From Elysia marginata (taxonomy: Eukaryota > Mollusca > Gastropoda > Plakobranchidae), in assembly GCA_019649035.1 (NCBI GenBank), contig BMAT01000359.1, positions 664,935 to 692,132 on the forward strand: 27,198 nt of DNA. Reading direction: 5' to 3'. The notes beneath the pieces were generated by a model that made no database searches, was not told the DNA's origin, and worked only from the letters and a program-made list of their open reading frames with translations. Below, in pieces: positions 10,495-20,083 of the stretch (the stretch's first letter is position 1; every line of letters starts with the position of its first letter). The translations under genes were made by a program, and so were the position numbers.

Positions 10495-10743
10495 TTGTTC
10501 TTGCACAAGATACATGCAGTTTTATCATCTGGCGTCTCCTTAATTATAAAAATTATGGTCATAGTCTTCTACCGCCGAAGGCAATCTCAAGACTTTTACA
10601 CATACTTTCCCCACCAGACCAATGCATACCAGAGCGAATGCGACTTATATTTCAGAACATGTTTGTACGGCTGCCTGTTAGGTGCTCAAATACTAACATA
10701 CCACAGATTTCAAACACTAAAAATAGCCAAGTATCAATTTTAA
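10495..10743 (+). CDS. Unidentified 82-codon open frame
   Basis: This stop-bounded frame has an internal ATG at about 10555 and encodes a Tyr/Gln/Cys-rich segment (for example QDFYTYFPHQTNAYQSECDL). Its third codon positions favour C more than nearby frames. A longer frame, 10437-10943, overlaps it in another phase but runs into the minus-strand SINE at 10745, so that longer frame is discounted. No domain is recognised and no splice partner was found. Confidence 0.13.
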   Translation: MFLHKIHAVLSSGVSLIIKIMVIVFYRRRQSQDFYTYFPHQTNAYQSECDLYFRTCLYGCLLGAQILTYHRFQTLKIAKYQF

Positions 10744-10744
10744 A

Positions 10745-10886
10745 GGTAAATGGACGGAGGAAAGTGTGGATAAAAATTCTTTCCGAAGCAAGTACCAAAT
10801 TGCTCGTGGTTGGGAATCGAACCAGCAACCGACGGATCACAGTGTCCGACGTGCAAACTACTGAACCCACTGAGTTATGTGACATA
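10745..10886 (-). repeat. tRNA-derived SINE on minus strand
   Basis: On the minus strand the head contains TAACTCAGTGGG (A-box-like) and GGTTCGATTCCCAACC (a perfect polymerase III B box), with TPsiC-like pairing. The 5' acceptor arm does not form a proper stem, so this is a tRNA-like SINE head and not a functional tRNA. A short body runs to about 10745. Its sequence differs from both SINE families at 4.0 and 6.7 kb. The ends are approximate and no target duplication was found. Confidence 0.65.
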
Positions 10887-12586
10887 AACACTTGCGTACG
10901 TATTGGATGGTGCTTTTGTTATTATTGTAAACATTATAAATAAATGTAGAATAAATTGAGCGGATTGTTGAGTGAACTAGTCAAACTAAATCATTAATCT
11001 GACATTTGGTTTCGTTGCTGACAACATCATGTAAAATAATGTAATCAGGAACAATAGATTATTGCGATAACTTTTTCGCGTTTTCGGAAAATACATGCGG
11101 GCCTACCCTCCTTGTAAAGATTCAAAGGCTAGCTGACTTTGCATTTACAACTGCAAGCTTTCACCGCGATTTATCTCTGTCACGGCCATAAAGATAGGCT
11201 TTTAGATTAAAAGTAGAATGAACAAAAACTTAGCTTGGTTCAGATTTAAAATGTTTGTACACCCTGATCTGGAAAACATAAAAATGACATGTTGCTTTCA
11301 ATATTCGAACTAGTGGAAATAGCACATTGTCATATCCTCTTTATTTTTGTTTCTTTCCACCATTGTTTACATCGACAAGAGTAGCACCCTCAAAACGATG
11401 AGGGCGTACAGTTCCTGAGCACAATAATTGTGATGATGGGGAAAAAAGAGTTTCTGACATTATACAACATCATATTGTCTGGTATTATGAAATTGACCTT
11501 TCGCAAGAAGACTGGGTTTTTCGCACTTCTATTGATATAAGACGAAGAACATTTGAAACTTACGTATGAGCGGCGGTTATAACAAATGCTCCAGTAAAAG
11601 GTCTAATTAGAAGTGGTTTAAAATTGCAGGAGCGCAAAATACGTTTTTGCTGATTCTGTCGTGGTCTGAATATTCCTTCATTTTCACCCTGAACCCAAAT
11701 TCTAAATTTGCCGCATGTCTGTGAGGCTTTTCATTTGCTGACATTTCGTTTCTTTGAAAATATGAAAGCCTTTAAAAATAATTAAAAACATCAGCAGTAA
11801 ATAAAGAGATTTAAAAAAAAAACGAAGGACAAGGAGCAGAGAAAAAACGCTACATAAACAATAGCGATAACAACAATGAGGTTTTAAATACCGATTGCAA
11901 TAATGAAACCACAGCACAGGGGAAACAAAAATCTCATGTGGAAAAAGATCAAGAATACGGTGATCAGGTTTTATCTCTGGTAACAATAAACTGTGTGTAT
12001 TAATATCCTAATGCGTTTTTTGTTTGACGTATGTCATTAATTTATTTGAAAAATGAAAATGTTTTCATGCCCCACAGAAAGTTGTTAAGACTATACTTTT
12101 TTTCCCTCTTGCGCATTTTCTTAATGCTCAGTGCTCTATCAATCATGAAAGTTACCTGTATCTGACTTCGTTACTGCATTCATGAACCAAACGCTGTTTG
12201 TCTCAATTTTATTTAATAACAGGATACATTTTTTATGAAAAAGTGAAGTTTAAAAAGCATGTCTCTTTTTTAAATTGAGGCACAAAAATTTGATAATCTG
12301 CGTGCCAGTCCTCAAAGCCTCGCAATAAATCGATAACGTGGGAAATTCTGAACATAACTTTACATTTGCTGAAGAATAACACAATGTCGCTCTCGCCATG
12401 AATTTTCCTTATTCGTTTATCTGTGTGTAAGGATTTTTTTTCTTGCCGGAACCCCTAGAAATTTCCTACTTTACAACAAGATTTTGATAAAAGGAGGATG
12501 CCAATGCATTTTTTTTAATTATGAAGGGCAAATAATGTAAATGTATAACCGATCACAAAATTAAAACCCCATTTATTTTTATACAG
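10887..12586. other. AT-rich, no gene recognised
   Basis: I see no exon with matching splice sites. The 94-codon minus-strand frame at 11702-11986 is rich in Leu, Phe and Cys but lacks the conserved residues of a receptor TM segment, so it was not joined to the GPCR. Confidence 0.5.
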
Positions 12587-12683
12587 AAAAGGAAAATCAG
12601 ATAAAGCCGAAGTTAAATCTGTCCGTAGCAACGTCGACCACGAGGTCGATAAGGACCGGAAGGCTGCTCTCGAGGACATGTGA
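12587..12683 (+). CDS. Candidate 3'-terminal coding exon, charged peptide
   Basis: The acceptor ATTTATTTTTATACAG is followed by a frame (one carried-over base, then 31 codons) ending at TGA. The peptide is strongly charged and probably helical, with KGKSDKAEVKSVRSNVDHEV and then DKDRKAALEDM. Codons such as GTC, GAC, CGG, CTC and GAG give a GC-rich third position, unlike the AT-rich flanks, which supports real coding. No AATAAA follows closely and no upstream exon was matched, so it could be the last exon of an unknown plus-strand gene or a fragment of a processed copy. I do not recognise the protein. Confidence 0.35.
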
Positions 12684-14204
12684 AACAGTAATATACAGGG
12701 GGGTCATTTGTGCCAAGTAGCATCCGTTCCCGCCAATAATAATAAGGGCCAATTATGTACTAAGCTGGCAATCATTATAAGCATTATAACTATGCAAATG
12801 TATAATTTATTAAGAATATTTCTGTTAAGTTGTTTAGAATGTGTTTGAATAAGGTATATGCGAGATGTGGGATGACATTCTTGGAGTATGTAATACACAG
12901 CCTGTACAGGCAATTTTTTTTAACAAATTCTTTAAATCTAAGACAGTGTAAAAAGATTTACGTAACAGTTTTACTTATGATGTAAAAAAAAATTAATTTC
13001 CAGACAATGAAACAAATCCATCTCTTATCTTATCCTATCTGATCTAATCAAACAAACTAAAAGGCTAATTATAGGTTGAACGCCCGTATTTATTTGTCGT
13101 ATATAGTTATGCCCAGGGTATTTGTTTACCTCACCTTTGCATATCACCAAGTTTGATAAAAATTTATCACGTGATAGCGCAATTCAATTTTGTGTTTGTC
13201 AATTCTTTGTTGTTTTTTACGAATCATTTTATGTTTTTTCAAATACGCAGATAGTTTTTGTAGTCTTTGGGTGTCTTACTAAATTATGTGGAAATAATGC
13301 TATATGTTTTGATAATTTCCTAGTATTATATCGGTATCTAAGGAAGTAAACATCGTGTTTGACCATTGAAACGCCACTCAACATTTTGTCGCTTATCTGT
13401 ATCGGGTGAGGGGGTTTTGAAAGATCATAATGTCCATACAAATAATATCTTGGTCTATGAAACTGTGCCGATAAAAAGATATATTTCCATAAAATAAATT
13501 ATCGATTCCTTTCATCGGAACAATTCGCCAATGTTTTAAAACTTCTTGTTTAAGCCAGCCTTCAACGTTGTGTGCATTCCCCACATACATTATGTTACAC
13601 CTACCACCCTCCACTCTTTAATTGTGGTCTGAGATCGTTCTAAACATGTTGCCCTTATCTATTTTTTGATAGTTTGCATACAAGCATTAATAATTTGTCC
13701 TGGCGACGCGAATTTTTTCTCTGTCATCCATACTTTTTTTGGTGGTTTCTTTGATTTACTTCTTTTTCTTTGATTAATTTACAGTGATGTGTAAAACACC
13801 AACACGTTCAATGTTTGTAAACAGTCAGCGCCGTAGGCCTATTTTAAATACTTAAGAACAATTTAATCTTTACACCAACATATACAAGCCTCGGATACAA
13901 ACTTGTTGCATTTTTTCAATAGCAATTAGGGCTTATGTCGAAATACTTCTGACCACGCTCCTTTACGATGGTTTTCTTTCCTTGCAGCATGTCTTGTTGC
14001 TTGGCCATATTGTACAAGAATAATTCCCTCTCTTATGTAAAAGGCTATACTACCTTGTAGAATGGCCCCCAAGCACCCTTAAGGCATCAGAGCCACTTTG
14101 CAACACTCTATGTAAAAATCAATATTGATAATGATAATGATAAAACTCTGTTTTCAACATCCCTGACCTTTAAGTAAAGTGAGACATTCACTGTCGAGGC
14201 CTAC
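12684..14204. other. No gene recognised; lies downstream of GPCR exon 2
   Basis: This region lies immediately 3' of GPCR exon 2 on the minus strand and should be intron, or should contain the next exon. No frame encodes a TM4-like segment. A fortuitous-looking acceptor with an RYR-coding start at 13337 is discussed in the findings. A GTAGGCCTA palindrome occurs at about 13833. Confidence 0.5.
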
Positions 14205-14401
14205 CTGTCAATAGCGATCGTCAGGAATGTCAACATCGTGGCGTGAACCGGGAAGTATTGCAACATGGGCATGAAGAAGCAGAGAAAACTGCCAAATAAC
14301 CAATTCTGGATGAGCAGGTTGGCAAGTGTCATAGGCATCACAAATATACACTTGATCAGGTCGGCAAACGCGAGATTTATGAAGAGAACAAACGTCTGAT
14401 C
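14205..14401 (-). CDS. Class A GPCR, exon 2 (TM2-ECL1-TM3)
   Basis: This exon encodes about residues 69-133 of a rhodopsin-like G-protein-coupled receptor, a plasma-membrane protein that would couple an extracellular ligand to heterotrimeric G proteins. The translation starts DQTFVLFINLAFADLIKCIF, the classic TM2 with Asp2.50 (residue 82). It continues through NWLFG, the ECL1 Trp motif, then Cys109 (the 3.25 disulfide Cys) and TM3, and ends TFLTIAID plus two bases of the DRY Arg. The acceptor (CCCTCTTTCCAG) and donor (GTAGGC) are both good. It joins exon 1 in phase 0. The style resembles peptide-type receptors, but the ligand and subfamily are not identifiable from TM1-3. The downstream TM4-TM7 exons were not found. 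Confidence 0.93.
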
Positions 14402-14861
14402 CTGGAAAGAGGGAGATGTATAGCATGTTGTAAGCTCGTATTAATTTATTATGTGGTTTTCTAAAGTACGAAATAAAGAGACCAGAAGCTCTCAAGTCCT
14501 GACAGTGCAGTGAGTGTCTTATTTTTCCTACCTAACTACAAACGCTGGTAGAGCAATTGCAGTCGTCGTTATTGAAGGATATTAAATATCTCTGTTCACT
14601 TGTATACGCTGGAACTGCTTCCAAAGTCTAAACTCTGACGTAAGAATACTAAGATGATAGATCTTTCGACTTGGTGTGATTTGATGAGTATTGAATGCTT
14701 TACACTTACAAGAAAAAGAAATCCAGATTATGTAAATTAATCTGAATCAGGACACTGAGGCTCCTTAGCGAAATGTGAAAATATTGTCTTGTAATATCAA
14801 ATAGTATAATAAAAATTCATTTTGGAAAGGAAAAATACAGGAAGCACTTGAGGAACAAATG

Positions 14862-15300
14862 GATTGCAGGTAAAGAATGTTAATTCTATCTCTTGCGTTA
14901 TCCGCTCTGCAGAGAGCATAGGCCGTCAACAATCTTTTTTTCCACTGCGACCTGCCGTTGCCTCTTTCTCTATCTGTGACCACGACATCCCCATTTTCTT
15001 TTCACCATGTTCTACTTCCTTTCACAACGTGACTTAATGCCTTCCTCGTCTTCTTTTTCCATGTGAATTCCATCTTAGCGCCACTCTTGTAAAGTCGTGA
15101 AGTCTTCTCGTGACGTACCAAATCCATCTGTATCTCCTTCGTCCTAATACTGTCTCCACTCTTATTTCACTCGCCCTATACAGTAGTTCTTGGTTGCTCG
15201 TAAAGTCGTACCATCTCAGCCGCAGATTCGATGACGACACCCATTTATAAACGATTCCAGCGTTCTTATTGCACATTGAGTTAAGCATTATGTCTGTGCA
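14862..15300 (-). mobile_element. LINE RT C-terminal fragment inside GPCR intron
   Basis: On the minus strand the segment encodes pieces such as ETVLGRRRYRWIWYVTRR and RVALRWNSHGKRRRGR. After a stop and frame changes it continues with MGMSWSQIEKEAT. This order (an RRRWRWIGH-like motif, then GKRKRGRP-like, then a MGxTWxxxEKxA-like tail) is typical of the C-terminal end of RTE/CR1-like LINE reverse transcriptases in molluscs. The RT core and endonuclease are absent. The fragment lies in the same strand sense as the receptor gene and within its 2.26 kb intron. It is non-functional. Confidence 0.8.
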
Positions 15301-15669
15301 CCATACAAGAAAGTGACATTTACATTCGATTGAAAGTTTCTATGTTTCGTTCTTGTCCTCAGTACATTAGAAAGCTAAAGAATATATCGGCCAATAAAAT
15401 TTCATTAGGACGGAAGTATTTGAAATTTAAATTTTAAAGAGAGCATTGTTGTTTTTGTGCAGAAAACAAAAGAATAACAGGGGACATCCAGGTATTTTTA
15501 CCAGCCTATGCTATATGAAAGATAATAGAAAACTTCGTAAGTAAAATGGCACAATAGAGATAAATTGTGACACGAGACTGTTTTACCCGGAAAATGAGTT
15601 TATTTTGAGTACCTCTGATTAATTCTTAGAGAAGTGTTGAGAGGGCCAAAGGGAGCTTCTTTTTTGCCA

Positions 15670-15800
15670 AATTAGCTCGAAAGAGCGAAAGAGTGAGTCA
15701 AAGAGTGAGTGAAAGTAAGACAGGAGTAGTGAGAGACAGTTAGGTAGACAGACAGAAAAAAAATACAGACAGAATGATAGAAAACAGTTATACAGACATA
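15670..15800 (+). repeat. Degenerate purine-rich simple repeat
   Basis: The tract is built from diverged GAGT, GAAA and GACA units (AAAGAGTGAGTGAAAGTAAG, GTAGACAGACAGAAA). It lies in the GPCR intron. Minus-strand frames over it (Leu/Ser/Phe-rich) are artefacts of the repeat. Confidence 0.75.
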
Positions 15801-16054
15801 CAAAGACGAGAGTGGATGGAACTGTTCGTGGAACTGAGGAACCAGGTAAAGAAATGTTTCCAAACATTCATGTCCTGAAGCTACAAATTAGGAACAGTTC
15901 GAGAGAATAGAAAAAACGAGCCTCGAGGCAAGAGATGACATCCAGTTTTATGTTGAAATTTGTGACAACTCTAAATAGACCAGGAAAATGTCACGAGGGT
16001 CGTGTTTGGTTTCCCCGGTAAAAAATCACAAAATCAGCCTGTTATAACATACAG

Positions 16055-16160
16055 TGAGACAGAGAGAGAGAGGGGGGAGGAGAGATAAAAGGGGGGGGGG
16101 GGGGAGAAAGTCTGAGAGAAAAGGAGAGACAGGCAGACAAGGAGAGAGACAAACAGAGAA
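16055..16160 (+). repeat. GA-rich tract with 14-G run
   Basis: GAGAGAGAG blocks surround an uninterrupted run of 14 G (16091-16104). The strand is purine-rich and the tract lies within the GPCR intron. It could form G-quadruplex or triplex DNA, but this is only an inference from composition. Run length may also be a sequencing or assembly uncertainty. Confidence 0.9.
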
Positions 16161-16664
16161 CAGGGTTTTACAGTGAAGAGCAAATCATTCAGGTCCGTTG
16201 ACGATTGATGCCTGAATATACGCTGCAAGAATAACCAGAACAAGTCTGACAAATAAAAGATTTTCAAGAGATAAAAAGATGTTTAGAAATAATTTCCATC
16301 CACTCTCTAGTCTTATTTGGTTTAGACCCAAAACTTTACGTTGCCTTTAACGTTCTAAACCAAATACTGTTATCAAGATAGACATGTAGTATGGAGGGGA
16401 TCATCAAGTCATAGCCTCAACTTCATTATATCTTCTTTAAAATGGACTCAATAGCCTTGCATTTTATTCTACCTAATTCGGCATTGTTTCAGTTAGTGGG
16501 TAATAATGCGGGATATATTTTCATTTACCCTCTCTTGTAAAACAATGATTATGATGTTCAATTTTCCAAGCAGCAATGTAACGTCTATAAAGAACTACCA
16601 TACTTCATACTGATTTATATATTCTGAATTTTCTCTTATCTAGAAGAAGCTGGTGTTTCCTTAC

Positions 16665-16868
16665 CTGGTACAGACGCCGCCTCACTATGACAACTACCAC
16701 AGCGATGTTGCTAATGATGCCCACCAAACACACAATGGCATGCAGCAGCATGAACAGCGGGTACACATAGATCAGCGACCGCTTGATGTAAGGCTCCCGG
16801 AAGTTGAAGTTGGTAGAACTGCTGTTGATCATGTACTGAAGAATCTTCTGATTGTAGGTCTCCTTCAT
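16665..16868 (-). CDS. Class A GPCR, exon 1 (N-terminus and TM1)
   Basis: This exon encodes the first 68 residues of the receptor whose second exon is 14205-14401. The ATG at 16868 is preceded in frame by a TGA eight codons upstream, so it is the likely start. The extracellular N-terminus is short (about 32 residues) and carries an N-glycosylation sequon at Asn15 (NSSS). TM1 spans about residues 33-62 and contains GIISNIAVVVVIV with Asn54 as Asn1.50. It is followed by the basic intracellular stretch RRRLYQ. The exon ends cleanly after a Gln codon at a GTAAGG donor, phase 0, so exon 2 continues as Asp-Gln-Thr without loss of frame. A GC-rich shadow frame exists on the opposite strand. The ligand is unknown. 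Confidence 0.9.
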
Positions 16869-17465
16869 CTTGCGAGGAGTGTGTCGTCAAGTCGTCTTCA
16901 ACCTGATGCCATAAGACAGTTAAGATGAAATGAAAATATGCAAGATTTTTTTTTCGAACAAATGATCTCCACAATCTAATACAACAAACAAAACAAGCAC
17001 GTCTGTATCAAGAAACAACATTACGAAAACACATAAATGAAAACAAAACCCAAAGACTCTGAAAGAAACTCGATGGGACAGATGAAAACAAATGACGCAA
17101 TATGGGAAGAGGAGACTTTTTCATAGGAGAAATTAGGTGGGGCAAAAAGGGGACGTAAGTGAATATGTTTAGGATAGGAGGCGTTGAATAAGCTTACAAT
17201 CGCGTAATATTTTAGAGATGCGTGAATATTTATTTATTTATTTCGTTCCATTTGTAAAAGCACCATTTGCCATCTTATATAAAATGCTCTGGGCGCATAC
17301 AATTTTTAAAATGAATTAATTCAGAAACTAGAGAAAGAACAGTTTTTTTAAGCGAAAAAAGGATGATATTTTTTTAGAATAGCGATATGTTGAAAATATT
17401 CTGTCGACAGTGGCCCTGTCACACTTTTGAATAAAACTAAAGTACAAATAGTATCTGCTGAAGAA
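16869..17465. other. Upstream of GPCR start; no other gene
   Basis: This is presumably the 5' UTR, first intron and/or promoter of the minus-strand receptor. I cannot locate a TATA box or transcription start. Frames overlapping 16653-16974 are shadows of exon 1. Confidence 0.5.
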
Positions 17466-17995
17466 TAACTCTGACCAAATTTAAACCCATCTGGAACAAT
17501 AAGAACATTGCTATCAGCTCTATGATCAGGCTGCTAAGTTCCCAGGTCATTTCAATTTTTCTCTATGCCTGTGAGTCATGGACGCTGAACGCTGATACTG
17601 AAAGAAGAATGAGAGCCATGGAAATGAGGTGCTACAGAAGACTACTTAGTACCTCACAAAAAGAGCATATCACAAATGAGGAAGTGAGACGAAGAATCGA
17701 ATGAAAATGACATTGGACCACATGTTGACCTTCTGACCATCGTTCGGCAACGGAAACTGAAATGGTATAGGCACACTACTCGCTCATCTGGCCTTGCCAA
17801 GACCATCATGCAGGGTACCGTAAATGGAGGCAGAAGGAGAGGGAGGCAGAAGAAACGCTGGGAAGACAATATCAGAGAATGGAAAGGACTTGTACCTTAG
17901 AGAAAGCTGACGATAGAGAGGAATGGAAGGCTGTGGTTAGAAGATCCTCTATGCGTCCCGACGGGTCCCAAATCTAAGGGATAGGTACAGGTACA
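17466..17995 (+). mobile_element. LINE RT C-terminal remnant (RTE-like)
   Basis: The plus-strand translation contains ISIFLYACESWTLNADTERR, then AMEMRCYRRLL and HITNEEVRRRIE before a TGA. The reading resumes in another phase with LTIVRQRKLKWY, LAKTIMQGTVNGGRRRGRQK and RWEDNIREWKGL, ending at TAG, with a weaker continuation EEWKAVVRRSS. This ordered set of motifs is the conserved tail of a LINE endonuclease/reverse transcriptase family that is abundant in mollusc genomes. At least one frameshift and two stops show that it is dead. The RT catalytic core and endonuclease are missing, as expected for 5'-truncated insertion. It is a different family from the one at 14862-15300. Confidence 0.88.
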
Positions 17996-19711
17996 GAAGA
18001 AGAGACGAAAATAGTAACAGAAAAAAGTCATTTACTCTTTTTATACGTCTGAGTAGGTGTACTTTCAAAATATTAGCAAGAGAAATCCTACGCATTTTTT
18101 AATGTGCTGATATGATCCTTCTTAGTACCATGCTGAAGTGAAGAGAAACACTTAGTACAAATGGGTGATTAATGAATAAAATACTCGTGCGAACTTGAAG
18201 GGACTAAGAAAACAAACTTTTTTGACAGTTCGAAATATGATTTTAATGAGCGCAATAACTGGCAAAGCCGTTCTTGAGCCTTAGTCTGAAAAAAAATTTA
18301 ATTTATCTCCTCGTTTTTCTATATAATGCAGGCGTAGAAGTTTCAATTCGATATAGTATTTTCGAGAAAACATTCTGAATGCCTGTTGAACTGGCTTACA
18401 ATTATTATCAATGAAACATGTCAACGTTTCTCTTGCCTGCAGAATGCTGCTCCATCATTTCTCTAGAAAGTATTTTAATTTTACCCCGAAATGGTTAATA
18501 GAAGTATTAGAACAGATCTTCTAATAAAAGCAGCTGTTTCTGAATTTCATGGTCTTAAAGTAAAACAACTATAACTTTTGTGTTTGTCCGCCACTATGGT
18601 TTGTGTGGCAATACAAATTAATCTGCTGGGAATTCTATGTTATTTTGATAATGTTTATTTTGAAGTCAGTGTAAACTTTTGTTTCTTAAGGTAATATTAT
18701 ATAAATTAACTTGAGTATCACCCCACCAAGTGAAAATAGAAACTACCTAACTTGGTTGTAATACTTGAAATCAAAGCTGATGTAAGCAATTCCTAACCAT
18801 TTGAGATATACACACATAATTAAAAGCAATTACTGTTGTCTTTCTTGTCTAATAATGATGAGAATTTGATAGTTATCAAACAGTTGCGTGGGATTTAGAC
18901 CTGAGAACTCATCGGAGAGAATAAGTCGCTGTCTTGTTAAAACTTAATTTCAAATTTTGTCTGGTATTGTTGTGCAAGCGGTACATGACGTAAGTAGATG
19001 TTGTTATCATTTTTGCTTTTACTATTGTTATTGTTGTTACTGATGTTGTTTTCAATATGTTTTTATTGATATTCACATTCCACACAATAATTTCTAACGG
19101 TTTTTGGGCTTTCTACTTTTGCTTTTTGTTTCAAACCTAAATATCCTAGCACTTGGCTTAACTAGAACCATTCACTGAGAGTTTAGTGTACATCTGGTTC
19201 AACGTTGTTTACCTGACAAAAAAGGGTCCACTCAATGTTTTTGGCAAAGAGCGCGAATAAAATCTTTCTAAGGTGAAAAAGATTAATAGTTTTGATTGTG
19301 TTTTTTTTTTTTTAGTTTAGTTTGAAACATCCATCGAAGTCAGCACAGCGTGGCAATGCCAATAGATTAAGAGAGTAATAAATATGTAATAATAAAAACA
19401 GTCTTGGTTCGTCCCATTTAAACACCCACTTAACCGTGGAATATGATGGCGTCGTTCTTGCTATTTTATATTGATATAATACCTGAAGAAATTTTAGACA
19501 TAATCGTATGACGCCATTATGGATTATGTTTTCTAAAGTCTTGGACTTGTTGTGTGTCTGAGGTCTATATATTACATTAAGCGCCCAAACTAAGCTTTTC
19601 CATACATGCGTGAGGTACATCGGAGTACCAAAAGGACATTGTTTATTTGCAACAGCTGCAGGCGATAAGGATGCCCTCAGTCAACCTAAAAAAAATTCTT
19701 TGGAGCATGTG
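17996..19711. other. AT-rich, no gene recognised
   Basis: No exon or RNA gene is recognised in 1.7 kb. Around 19446-19529 there are interleaved 8 bp inverted repeats (ATGGCGTC with GACGCCAT, ACATAATC with GATTATGT) and a 21-codon frame containing IIPEEILDIIV, too short to call. The 102-codon minus-strand frame at 19312-19620 has no recognised motif. Confidence 0.5.

Positions 19712-19762
<51 letters not shown>
19712..19762 (+). repeat. (ATT)n microsatellite
   Basis: About 17 ATT units are uninterrupted and directly precede a short sequence (19769-19813) that recurs beside another ATT array at 22881-22925. The poly-Ile frame across it is an artefact. Confidence 0.95.
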
Positions 19763-19768
19763 GTTATT

Positions 19769-19813
19769 TCTAGTTTAATTACTTTTCCTACGAACAGTAT
19801 GAGGGGGTGGCAA
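19769..19813 (+). repeat. Microsatellite-linked dispersed repeat, copy 1
   Basis: These 45 bases (start TCTAGTTTAATTAC, later ACAGTATGAG) align without gaps to 22881-22925 with 39 of 45 positions identical by eye. In both places the block lies just 3' of an ATT array. That suggests a mobile or transduced element whose 5' end carries or generates the microsatellite. Its right boundary is not well defined. Confidence 0.75.
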
Positions 19814-20083
19814 ATCATAACAGATCTAATTGCAACATATCATAGGGACTTGAGAATGTATAAGGAAAGCAGGTTGACTAAAATTGGTTGGTGGAGCTGG
19901 TGAATCTGGTCACTGCACTTTCCCATTTTTACAACAGAAGGACAACTTTGAAGCCACCTAAGAGCACCACAAAATGTGCACACATAGCAAAGTCCACCAC
20001 AGGAATGGAGATCTGCGACACAGTTTTGGAGGCCTAGGACTAGGTCTAGTAATGCAATGATTTTAACGCTTGTCTCTTTTTTA

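Noticed and set aside
10800..10886. A functional tRNA gene on the minus strand
   Set aside because: The B box is perfect but the acceptor arm does not pair, and a SINE body follows.
10437..10943. 168-codon plus-strand ORF, the longest in the window
   Set aside because: Its 3' third runs antisense through a tRNA-derived SINE, and the 5' part is AT-rich without a recognised domain; length alone does not support it.
11702..11986. Hydrophobic 94-codon minus-strand ORF as a possible TM4-TM5 exon of the receptor
   Set aside because: It lacks the TM4 Trp and TM5 Pro contexts and has no matching phase-2 acceptor; hydrophobicity comes from Leu/Phe codons in AT-rich DNA.
16653..16974. Open frames overlapping GPCR exon 1 in other phases and on the plus strand
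   Set aside because: They are shadows of the receptor exon; only the frame with TM1 matches a known fold and joins exon 2 in phase.
19446..19511. Short frame resembling the start of an F-box
   Set aside because: Only about 10 residues fit and there is no continuation or splice donor in frame.
19610..19903. ORF with a poly-Ile run
   Set aside because: The run is the ATT microsatellite read in one frame; flanking residues show no motif.
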